DNA of 64,000 nucleotides from Oscillospiraceae bacterium (GTDB lineage: Bacteria > Bacillota > Clostridia > Oscillospirales > Acutalibacteraceae). Location of the stretch: NCBI GenBank assembly GCA_902769255.1, contig CACXOM010000005.1, positions 62,001-126,000 on the forward strand, given 5' to 3'. Made by a program: the position numbers and the translations under genes. The notes beneath the pieces are model-generated. The model had not been told where the DNA came from, did not search any database, and saw nothing but the letters and a program-made list of their open reading frames with translations. Positions 58,795 to 64,000 of this stretch are shown here, piece after piece. Position 1 is the first letter of the stretch. Every line of letters begins with the position of its first letter.

Positions 58795-58839
58795 TTGGTA
58801 AGGATGAGGTCACCGGTTCAAATCCGGTTAGCAGCTCCA
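58795..58839 (+). repeat. attR core, 45-bp direct repeat (right copy)
   Basis: This is an exact copy of 23007-23051. It lacks the 5' half of the tRNA, so it is not a functional tRNA gene. It marks the right end of the prophage. Confidence 0.95.
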
Positions 58840-58842
58840 AAC

Positions 58843-58872
58843 AAAAAAGCAAGTCTTTCGACTTGCTTTTTT
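58843..58872 (+). terminator. Original host terminator of tRNA-Thr
   Basis: A 13-bp stem (58843-58855 with 58860-58872) with a TTTC loop and a T-rich 3' arm begins four bases after the attR core. Before integration it would have ended the tRNA transcript. Confidence 0.8.
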
Positions 58873-58894
58873 GCTTTTTAAAAGGATTTATTAT

Positions 58895-59266
58895 TTAAGA
58901 CGGATAATATGGATTTGGTTTGGAAAGAATAGAGAATATATCTATTATTACACCAATTACGAATAATCCGCCGGTAAATAAATAGATTATTCCCATACCG
59001 CCTTTTCCTTCGTAAAACTTATGAGCACCTATGAATCCTAAAAAGATACATAAGCATAAAGATACCCATTTGTTGCAGAGTTTTTTACCAATCATATTAG
59101 CGTTTACATTGTTGTTTTCATTGTTGATGACAATTTGAGGTTGAGATGCATTTTGAGATGAATTAATATCTTCAACCTGCCTACCACACGCTGTGCAGAT
59201 TACGGCATCACTTGGTATTTTTTCTCCGCAATGTTTGCAAAATTTTGTGTCTGTTACTTCATTCAT
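58895..59266 (-). CDS. Zinc-ribbon and TM2-domain membrane protein
   Basis: The 123-residue protein has an N-terminal ribbon (FCKHCGEKIP... CTACGR), an Asn-rich linker, and a TM2 domain with LCLCIFLGFIGAHKFYEGKG and a second helix (IIYLFTGGLFVIGVIIDIFS). ATG at 59266 follows AAAGGAG. It is divergent from an XRE regulator gene. The promoter and operator-like palindromes at 59285-59357 suggest regulation by that neighbour. Function is unknown. Confidence 0.8.
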   Translation of the reverse strand: MNEVTDTKFCKHCGEKIPSDAVICTACGRQVEDINSSQNASQPQIVINNENNNVNANMIGKKLCNKWVSLCLCIFLGFIGAHKFYEGKGGMGIIYLFTGGLFVIGVIIDIFSILSKPNPYYPS

Positions 59267-59284
59267 AATAAATTCTCCTTTGAT

Positions 59285-59357
59285 TGACATTTAGTGAATG
59301 TCATATTTGCACTAATTATAACATATAATTTCTATATTGACAAGTACTAAATGTCAA
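59285..59357. promoter_or_regulatory. Divergent promoter region with two palindromes
   Basis: TGACATT-TAGTG-AATGTCA is at 59285-59303. A second TTGACA...TGTCAA palindrome is at 59337-59357. An 11-base arm of the first (59285-59295) is repeated inverted at 59346-59356. On the minus strand TTGTCA (59338-59343), a 17-bp spacer and TATAAT (59315-59320) form a promoter for the zinc-ribbon gene, flanked by both palindromes. The XRE protein at 59375 is the likely ligand. Confidence 0.65.
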
Positions 59358-59374
59358 AAAAGTGAGGAAATTTT

Positions 59375-59617
59375 ATGTTTATCAATAAATCAAGTGATAA
59401 CAAAAACAATATTTGCGGAAAAAATATTGCAAAATTCCGTAAAGAAATGAAAATTTCGCAAAGAGAATTAGCAGATCAATTGCAACTTGTTGGGCTTGAT
59501 GTTGATAAAAACGCAATTCAAAGAATTGAATCACGACAAAGATTTGTAACAGATATTGAAATCATTGCAATAAGCAAAGTTTTAAAAAAATCATATGAAG
59601 AATTATTGAAAGATTAA
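59375..59617 (+). CDS. XRE-family transcriptional regulator, 80 aa
   Basis: A single helix-turn-helix domain is visible: NIAKFRKEMKISQRELADQL, then DVDKNAIQRIESRQRFVTDI and a closing SKVLKKSYEELLKD. GTGAGG precedes the ATG. It probably binds the palindromes between it and the divergent zinc-ribbon gene. Confidence 0.85.
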   Translation: MFINKSSDNKNNICGKNIAKFRKEMKISQRELADQLQLVGLDVDKNAIQRIESRQRFVTDIEIIAISKVLKKSYEELLKD

Positions 59618-59645
59618 AACCGCCGATAATTTCGGCGGTTTTTTG
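59616..59645 (+). terminator. Terminator after the XRE gene
   Basis: ACCGCCGA pairs with TCGGCGGT, followed by a T run, starting at the stop codon. Confidence 0.8.
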
Positions 59646-59648
59646 ATA

Positions 59649-59771
59649 TTATTTATTAACTTTTGGGTTATCAGTACGACTCAAAATATCGTCAATGCTA
59701 ACATTATAAATATCTGCAATGCGAGTCAAAAACTTATCATTCAATTGCTGTGTGTCGGTTGAAAAAACTTG
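59649..59771 (-). pseudogene. C-terminal fragment of an XRE regulator
   Basis: In the leftward frame ending with TAA at 59649, the sequence reads QLNDKFLTRIADIYNVSIDD then ILSRTDNPKVNK. This closely matches the end of the intact XRE protein at 60673-60888 (KISKIHNVSVDYILCRTDNP, then EINK). The helix-turn-helix part is missing and a stop lies just upstream. It is a degraded paralogue. Confidence 0.7.
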
Positions 59772-59787
59772 TTTTTAATTATTATTA

Positions 59788-60552
59788 CTATTTCTGATCA
59801 TTCTCAATCAAATATTTTATACTCTCAACGGCTACTTTTATTGCACGCTCGAGGTCGGTATTTTCTTTATTATCAATTCCGGCCGCCTCACGTTCCTGAT
59901 TCCACATTATATGCAAAACCGAGCCACAACGCACTCCTAATGCTGAAGCGCAAACAAATAATGCCGCTGTTTCCATTTCGCTGGCTAACACATTAAGGCG
60001 TTTCCAAGCTTCCCACTTGTTTTTAAGTTCGTAACCAATCGGCATTTCATCGGGAAAATGTTGCCCGTAAAACGAATCTTTTGATTGAATTATGCCAATA
60101 TGATAAGGCTTTTCAAGTTTTTTAGCCGATTGAGCCATAGCGTTTAGCACTTCATAATTTGCGCAGGCAGGGAACTCAACCGGCGCATATTGCCTGCTCG
60201 TACCCTCTTGCCTTACTGCCGCCGAAGCGATAACAACATCACCCGCTTGAACGCTCAAATCTATACCGCCTGCCGTGCCTACTCTTACAAAAGTATCAGC
60301 TCCGAGTGCTGTTAATTCTTCCATAGCGATAACTGCACTCGGACCGCCGATTCCGGTTGAGCAAACGCTAATCTTTTCACCGCAAAGACTGCCTGTATAA
60401 ACTGTAAATTCACGATTTGAAGCTATTTTTTCAGGCGTTTCAAAATATGATGCAATTTTTTCGCAACGGTTTGGGTCGCCCGTTAAAATAACATATCGCC
60501 CAACATCGCCGAGTTTACATTGAATATGATATTGAAGTTTATTATTTTTCAT
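59788..60552 (-). CDS. udp: Uridine phosphorylase
   Basis: The 254-residue nucleoside phosphorylase shows [20 protein letters not shown] (phosphate-binding GDPxR), [38 protein letters not shown] and [20 protein letters not shown]. It splits uridine into uracil and ribose-1-phosphate; a broader purine specificity cannot be excluded. ATG at 60552 follows AGGAGTG. It is flanked by XRE genes. Confidence 0.88.
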   Translation of the reverse strand: MKNNKLQYHIQCKLGDVGRYVILTGDPNRCEKIASYFETPEKIASNREFTVYTGSLCGEKISVCSTGIGGPSAVIAMEELTALGADTFVRVGTAGGIDLSVQAGDVVIASAAVRQEGTSRQYAPVEFPACANYEVLNAMAQSAKKLEKPYHIGIIQSKDSFYGQHFPDEMPIGYELKNKWEAWKRLNVLASEMETAALFVCASALGVRCGSVLHIMWNQEREAAGIDNKENTDLERAIKVAVESIKYLIENDQK

Positions 60553-60635
60553 AAAACACACTCCTAAAAATATGAGTTTTGCTGATTTTAGTTTATCATA
60601 AACAAATTTTTTTGTCAATTAAACAGCATATAAAT

Positions 60636-60671
60636 AAACTGCCTTGATTATTTAAAAAATCAAGGCAGAAT
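60636..60671 (-). terminator. Terminator after the second XRE gene
   Basis: An 11-bp stem (60639-60649 with 60658-60668) is followed leftward by a T-rich stretch. It lies just past the stop at 60673. Confidence 0.7.
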
Positions 60672-60672
60672 T

Positions 60673-60888
60673 TTACTTATTAATTTCAGGGTTATCTGTA
60701 CGGCACAAAATATAATCAACGCTGACATTATGAATTTTTGAAATTTTTATAAGTATTTCAATCGGAACTGCATTTACACCGTTTTCATAGGCAGAATAAG
60801 TTCTTCTGTTGATAAATAACATATCGGCAACTTTTTGTTGAGTCCAATCTTTATCTTCTCTTAAATCTCTTATTCTTTTAAAAATCAT
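60673..60888 (-). CDS. XRE-family transcriptional regulator, 71 aa
   Basis: Helix-turn-helix region: RIRDLREDKDWTQQKVADML, then INRRTYSAYENGVNAVPIEI and LIKISKIHNVSVDYIL. ATG at 60888 follows a GGTGAT site. Upstream bases carry a repeated (T/A)GGCATAA element (near 60912 and 60949), possibly its operators. A truncated homologue lies 0.9 kb to the left. Confidence 0.85.
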   Translation of the reverse strand: MIFKRIRDLREDKDWTQQKVADMLFINRRTYSAYENGVNAVPIEILIKISKIHNVSVDYILCRTDNPEINK

Positions 60889-60980
60889 AATATCACCGTA
60901 ATAATTATATGTGGCATAAAATCTGCCGTTGACTTTTGGCAGAACATATGGCATAATTAATTTATACAGAGGTGATAATA

Positions 60981-61145
60981 ATGAGATGCAAATTCTGTAA
61001 AGCGGAAATTAAATAGGGAGATTATTATTGTTCAAAATGTAATTTTCCTATTTTTAAAAGCGATGCCGATTTGTTAAAAGTAAACCCCGAAAAATACTTT
61101 AAAAAAGAAGATTTGTTTGGCGAAAGTGAATTTTATAAAGATTAA
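60981..61145 (+). pseudogene. Zinc-ribbon protein interrupted by an in-frame TAG
   Basis: ATG at 60981 follows GAGGTG. The frame reads MRCKFCKAEIK, TAG at 61014-61016, then GDYYCSKCNFPIFKSDADLL and a Lys/Glu-rich end, stopping at 61143-61145. The two CxxC halves lie on opposite sides of the amber codon, and the rest of the frame is intact. It is probably a recent nonsense mutation; readthrough is possible. Confidence 0.55.
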
Positions 61146-61175
61146 AACGCATTGAATTAATCAATGCGTTTTTTA
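61144..61175. terminator. Bidirectional terminator
   Basis: A 10-bp stem (61146-61155 with 61161-61170) followed by TTTT lies between the interrupted zinc-ribbon gene and the convergent M50 protease gene, whose last codons overlap it. Confidence 0.75.
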
Positions 61176-61765
61176 ATTCCGATTATTGTTAAAATAAGCA
61201 AATAAATAAGGCAAATTATTATAGAGGGGTTAAGATGAAAAAATATGACCGCAACTGCCGAAAAACAAAAACTTATCGCTATAAAAATAAAAGAAATTGC
61301 GTTGCAGATTTTTTCGACCTTTTCTAAAGGGTATTTTAAAAGCAGTTTTAAGCGAATTAAATCCATTCCGTCAAGCCCGCAAATAGGCGCAAGGTTAAAA
61401 ACCATAAGAGCGAAATTTGCTGATGAAAAAAGCAAACTTATTTCATTTTCAAATCTATAATAGCAAAAAAATCCAATAATAAATGCTAAAAAATTAAAAA
61501 AACAACCGCCAATAGCCACTAAAAAATCATATTTATAACCCGAAAAACCTTTGCTTTTAATTATTATTCCGCCAAGTTGAAAATTCACCGTTTCAAGTTT
61601 CTTTTTAGTTAAAAACATAAAAAATAAATGCCCTGATTCGTGAATTAAAACTGAAAGCAGGCCTAACACCATAACGCCGGTTTTATCAACTAATAACACC
61701 ACGCATAAAAAGGCGACAAACAGGGGAGAGATAAAAATTTTGCAACCTAAAATTTTAAATTCCAT
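61157..61765 (-). CDS. M50 site-2 protease, SpoIVFB-like
   Basis: The 202-residue protein has about six hydrophobic segments, HESGH in LSVLIHESGHLFFMFLTKKK near residues 41-45, and a second active-site helix NLAPICGLDGMDLIRLKLLL near 125. There is no PDZ or CBS domain, as in short SpoIVFB-type proteases. It follows the M23 gene by one base with no ribosome site, so translation is probably coupled. In Bacillus the spoIVFA-spoIVFB pair controls sigma-K processing; that role here is inferred from the pairing. Confidence 0.78.
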   Translation of the reverse strand: MEFKILGCKIFISPLFVAFLCVVLLVDKTGVMVLGLLSVLIHESGHLFFMFLTKKKLETVNFQLGGIIIKSKGFSGYKYDFLVAIGGCFFNFLAFIIGFFCYYRFENEISLLFSSANFALMVFNLAPICGLDGMDLIRLKLLLKYPLEKVEKICNAISFIFIAISFCFSAVAVIFFHLNPSIIICLIYLLILTIIGIKKRID

Positions 61766-61766
61766 A

Positions 61767-62510
61767 TTAAACAAAATCGGCAAATAATCTCGGGTTTAGT
61801 TTTACTCCGTTTACTTTCACTTCAAAATGCAAATGCGGTCCTGTCGAGTTGCCTGTTGAGCCGACTTTCGCAATTACTTCGCCTTTTTTCACAATTTGTC
61901 CGACTTTAGCGATAATTTTACTGCAATGCCCGTAAAGCGTAGTAACCCCCTGCGAGTGCCTGACCATAATGTATTTGCCGTAAGAAGTTTCGCCTTTTTC
62001 ATCAACATATGCTACTGTTCCGTCAAGCGAACTTTTAATGTTTTCGCCTTGTTTAGCGCCTATATCAATTCCCGAGTGAAAGCGATATTCGCCTGAAATA
62101 GGGTGCACTCTGTAACAAAATTCCGAGGTTACAAAGCCGTTTACCGGCAAGCACATTGAGTTGGTTATGTTTGAAGAATTTACTGTTTTTACCTCTTGCG
62201 TTTTTAACTTTTTAGCGGTTTTTGTCGGCTTTTTATTTAGTTTTTGCGCTTTTAAAATTTTGGCGGTCTGCTTTGCCGAAAGCACTTGATTAATGTTTAT
62301 CGGTTTATTAAAATTTTCATCGAAAACCGCTTTTGAATAAGCGTAAATTTCTCCGCCTAAAGCACTTGCAACCAAAACAAAAACAAGTGCTATAGTGCAA
62401 AAGAAAATTTGCGCTAAAAGAAAAGAAAAAGCCCTGTCTTTTGTCTTTTTCACAACGACTTTTTCTTCTTGCTCTTCGGCTTTTTCTTCTCTTTTTTCTA
62501 TCTCAATCAC
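61767..62510 (-). CDS. Membrane-anchored M23/LytM-domain protein, SpoIVFA-like
   Basis: The 247-residue protein has a charged N-terminus, one membrane helix at about 30-55, a basic linker, and an M23 domain from about 120 (FCYRVHPISGEYRFHSGIDI, then GKYIMVRHSQGVTTLYGHCS and GSTGNSTGPHLHFEVKVNG). The HxxxD and HxH zinc-site residues appear present, so it may be an active peptidase, unlike many sporulation M23 proteins. It starts with GTG. Its partner is the M50 protease downstream. A SpoIIQ-like role is an alternative. Confidence 0.78.
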   Translation of the reverse strand: MIEIEKREEKAEEQEEKVVVKKTKDRAFSFLLAQIFFCTIALVFVLVASALGGEIYAYSKAVFDENFNKPININQVLSAKQTAKILKAQKLNKKPTKTAKKLKTQEVKTVNSSNITNSMCLPVNGFVTSEFCYRVHPISGEYRFHSGIDIGAKQGENIKSSLDGTVAYVDEKGETSYGKYIMVRHSQGVTTLYGHCSKIIAKVGQIVKKGEVIAKVGSTGNSTGPHLHFEVKVNGVKLNPRLFADFV

Positions 62511-62515
62511 GCAAA

Positions 62516-62557
62516 AAACCTCCGTGCATTTTTATAAAAATATATGCACGAAGGTTT
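62516..62557 (-). terminator. Terminator of tyrS
   Basis: On the minus strand an arm with the core CCTTCGTGCAT (from 62554 downwards) pairs imperfectly with ATGCACGGAGG near 62520, followed by a T run. It also lies just upstream of the M23 gene GTG. Confidence 0.7.
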
Positions 62558-62562
62558 AGTTT

Positions 62563-63789
62563 TTATGCTAATGTAATTTTCAAAAATACTTTTTTGCCTT
62601 TTTTAACAATAATATGACCTTTTTCAAAGTCAGCGGTTTTAACAGTCGCTTTCAAATCGGTAACTTTTTCGTTGTCAACCGAAACACCGCCTTGTTGAAT
62701 AAGTCTTCTTGCTTCACCTTTTGAAGGGGTGAGTTTTGAAACGCAAAGCAGGTCGATTACGCCGATTTCACCGTTTTCCATATTATCGCTTGAAAGTTCA
62801 AAAGTCGGCATATTGCTGTTGTCGTTACCGCCTGCAAAAAGGGCTTTAGCGGCGGTTTGCGCTTTTTGCGCTTCTTCTTCGCCATGAACCAATTTTGTAA
62901 GTTCATAAGCCAAAATTTCTTTAGCGGTGTTAAGTTGCTGGCCTTCCCAAGAATCCATTTTATCAATTTCTTCTAAAGGTAAAAATGTCAACATTCTAAT
63001 GCATTTTAAAACATCGGCATCGGCAACATTGCGCCAATATTGATAAAAGTCGTAAGGCGAAGTTTTTTCAGGGTCAAGCCAAACTGCGCCCGACTCGGTT
63101 TTACCCATTTTTTTACCCTCTGAATTTAAAAGCAGGGTAATGGTCATAGCGTAAGCGTCTTTACCTAATTTTTTTCTGATAAGTTCAGTTCCGCCCAACA
63201 TATTTGACCATTGGTCGTCACCGCCGAATTGCATATTGCAACCGTATTCTTGATAGAGTTTATAAAAATCGTAACTCTGCATTATCATATAGTTAAATTC
63301 CAAGAACGACAAGCCTTTTTCCATTCTTTGCTTGTAACACTCTGCTCTTAACATATTGTTTACCGAAAAATGCGCGCCTACTTCTCTAAGCACATCAACA
63401 TAATTAAGATTTAACAACCAATCGGCGTTGTTTACCATAAGCGCTTTACCGTCTGAAAAGTCGATAAATCTGCTCATTTGCTTTTTAAAGCAAGCAATAT
63501 TATGGTCAATAACTTCTTTTGTAAGCATTTTTCGCATATCGCTTTTGCCCGAAGGGTCGCCTACCATACCTGTTCCGCCACCGAGCAGAGCAATAGGTTT
63601 GTTGCCTGCCATTTGAAGTCTTTTCATAAGGCAAAGTGCCATAAAATGACCTACATGAAGACTGTCGGCAGTAGGGTCAAAACCTATGTAAAAAGTGGCT
63701 TTGCCGTTGTTAATTAAGTCTTTTATTTCTTTTTCATCGGTTACTTGCGCAATAAGTCCGCGTTTAACCAATTCTTCGTAAATTTGCAT
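62563..63789 (-). CDS. tyrS: Tyrosyl-tRNA synthetase (type 1)
   Basis: The 408-residue class I synthetase has [20 protein letters not shown] (HIGH motif HVGH, residues 33-52), [17 protein letters not shown], the substrate loop [20 protein letters not shown], the KMSKS loop [11 protein letters not shown] near 230, and a C-terminal S4 RNA-binding domain ([20 protein letters not shown]). AAAGGAG precedes the ATG. The leader is only about 25 bases, so there is no T-box. Confidence 0.96.
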   Translation of the reverse strand: MQIYEELVKRGLIAQVTDEKEIKDLINNGKATFYIGFDPTADSLHVGHFMALCLMKRLQMAGNKPIALLGGGTGMVGDPSGKSDMRKMLTKEVIDHNIACFKKQMSRFIDFSDGKALMVNNADWLLNLNYVDVLREVGAHFSVNNMLRAECYKQRMEKGLSFLEFNYMIMQSYDFYKLYQEYGCNMQFGGDDQWSNMLGGTELIRKKLGKDAYAMTITLLLNSEGKKMGKTESGAVWLDPEKTSPYDFYQYWRNVADADVLKCIRMLTFLPLEEIDKMDSWEGQQLNTAKEILAYELTKLVHGEEEAQKAQTAAKALFAGGNDNSNMPTFELSSDNMENGEIGVIDLLCVSKLTPSKGEARRLIQQGGVSVDNEKVTDLKATVKTADFEKGHIIVKKGKKVFLKITLA

Positions 63790-63818
63790 TGTATCTTTCT
63801 CCTTTTTTCAACCTAAAC

Positions 63819-63847
63819 AATATACCATAAATTACCGCTTTTGTCAA
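63819..63847 (-). promoter_or_regulatory. Promoter of tyrS
   Basis: On the minus strand, TTGACA (63842-63847), a 17-bp spacer and TATATT (63819-63824). The -35 box overlaps the stop codon of the upstream gene. Confidence 0.75.
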
Positions 63848-64000
63848 TTGTTAAGCATTTCTTCAGCTGCTGCAAGCGAAGCGGGGGTAACAGCAGAGCC
63901 GATTATTCTTGCGAGTTCACGCTTTTTGCCCTCAAAATCGAGCGTGCGCACATTGGTAAACGCTCTACCGCCAGAAATTAATTTTTCTATTTTCAAGTGA
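63844..64000 (-). CDS. recN: RecN-like DNA repair protein, C-terminal end (partial)
   Basis: The last 51 codons are visible, ending with TGA at 63844-63846. The tail reads KRELARIIGSAVTPASLAAA followed by EEMLNN, which fits the conserved RecN ending (E(I)AR(M/L)(I/L)GG...T..(T/S)L..A.EML). RecN is an SMC-like ATPase of double-strand break repair. Only the tail is present, so the assignment is moderate. Confidence 0.6.
   Translation of the reverse strand, partial: HLKIEKLISGGRAFTNVRTLDFEGKKRELARIIGSAVTPASLAAAEEMLNN

Larger units (their letters stand above)
23052..58839. mobile_element. Intact-looking podovirus-like prophage in tRNA-Thr
   Basis: The limits are set by the perfect 45-bp core repeat at 23007-23051 and 58795-58839, and by the integrase next to the left core. 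The element carries integrase, a repressor/Cro switch, an early region, a HUH Rep, a late regulator, both terminase subunits, scaffold, capsid, portal, ejection proteins, tail fibre, holin, endolysin and a cargo glycosyltransferase. Tail tube, sheath and tape-measure genes are absent, so a short-tailed virion is inferred. Only one small gene (28097-28236) and possibly the integrase 5' end look damaged. Confidence 0.95.

Noticed and set aside
58795-58839. Second tRNA-Thr gene
   Set aside because: Only the 3' part from the anticodon loop onwards is present; the acceptor 5' strand, D arm and half of the anticodon stem are absent.
22976-58839. Integrative conjugative element instead of a phage
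   Set aside because: There are no relaxase, coupling protein or type IV secretion genes. Terminase, portal, capsid, holin and endolysin show a phage; the HUH protein is a replication initiator.
61014-61016. TAG as pyrrolysine codon
   Set aside because: Nothing in the window suggests pyl genes, and the position between two CxxC motifs of a small ribbon protein is not a known pyrrolysine context. A nonsense mutation is simpler.

Overview
The window is low-GC chromosomal DNA from a Firmicute. The PolC-type polymerase, the clostridial order of the pyrH-to-polC operon, SpoIIE-like, SpoIVFA-like and SpoIVFB-like genes, and many zinc-ribbon membrane proteins suggest an anaerobic, probably gut-associated member of class Clostridia. 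That placement is inference; no rRNA or other taxonomic marker is present.

Left chromosomal part (1-22975). It starts with the tail of a PP2C/SpoIIE-type phosphatase gene and small zinc-ribbon or membrane protein genes. A clear promoter then drives an orphan 40-residue peptide. A rightward run follows: tex, a small Cys protein, cca, a cation/proton antiporter, a PflX-like radical SAM protein, an FAD oxidoreductase and an EamA transporter. A bidirectional terminator separates these from leftward genes. The main leftward operon is pyrH-frr-uppS-cdsA-dxr-rseP-ispG-polC, covering nucleotide supply, ribosome recycling, isoprenoid and phospholipid synthesis, regulated proteolysis and replication.

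Prophage (23052-58839, about 35.8 kb). It is integrated in tRNA-Thr(GGT) and bounded by a perfect 45-bp duplication of the 3' half of the tRNA. Left to right it holds a leftward lysogeny module (tyrosine integrase with an out-of-frame zinc-ribbon start, a YHYH membrane protein, a CI-like repressor), a four-operator switch, a rightward early region of small genes, and two RNA- or origin-like islands. It continues with a HUH rolling-circle Rep, an ArpU-like late regulator with a 10-bp-spaced repeat promoter, short-tailed virion genes, a 3706-residue polyvalent ejected protein, tail fibre, holin, M15 endolysin and a cargo glycosyltransferase. No tape-measure, tail-tube or sheath gene is seen, so the virion is probably podovirus-like.

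The most unusual signal is a single, exact Cas12a crRNA-handle sequence (29294-29312) in a non-coding early-region gap. There is no array and no cas gene here. It is followed by a chain of hairpins whose loops are complementary to other segments. The best reading is a phage-encoded solitary CRISPR repeat RNA, either an RNA anti-CRISPR or a one-spacer guide, joined to or next to an undescribed structured RNA.

Right chromosomal part (58840-64000). The host tRNA terminator, displaced by integration, comes first. It is followed by a divergent zinc-ribbon/TM2 gene and XRE regulator sharing palindromes, a truncated XRE fragment, a uridine phosphorylase, another XRE gene, a zinc-ribbon gene with an in-frame amber codon, a SpoIVFA/SpoIVFB-like protease pair, tyrS, and the 3' end of a recN-like gene.
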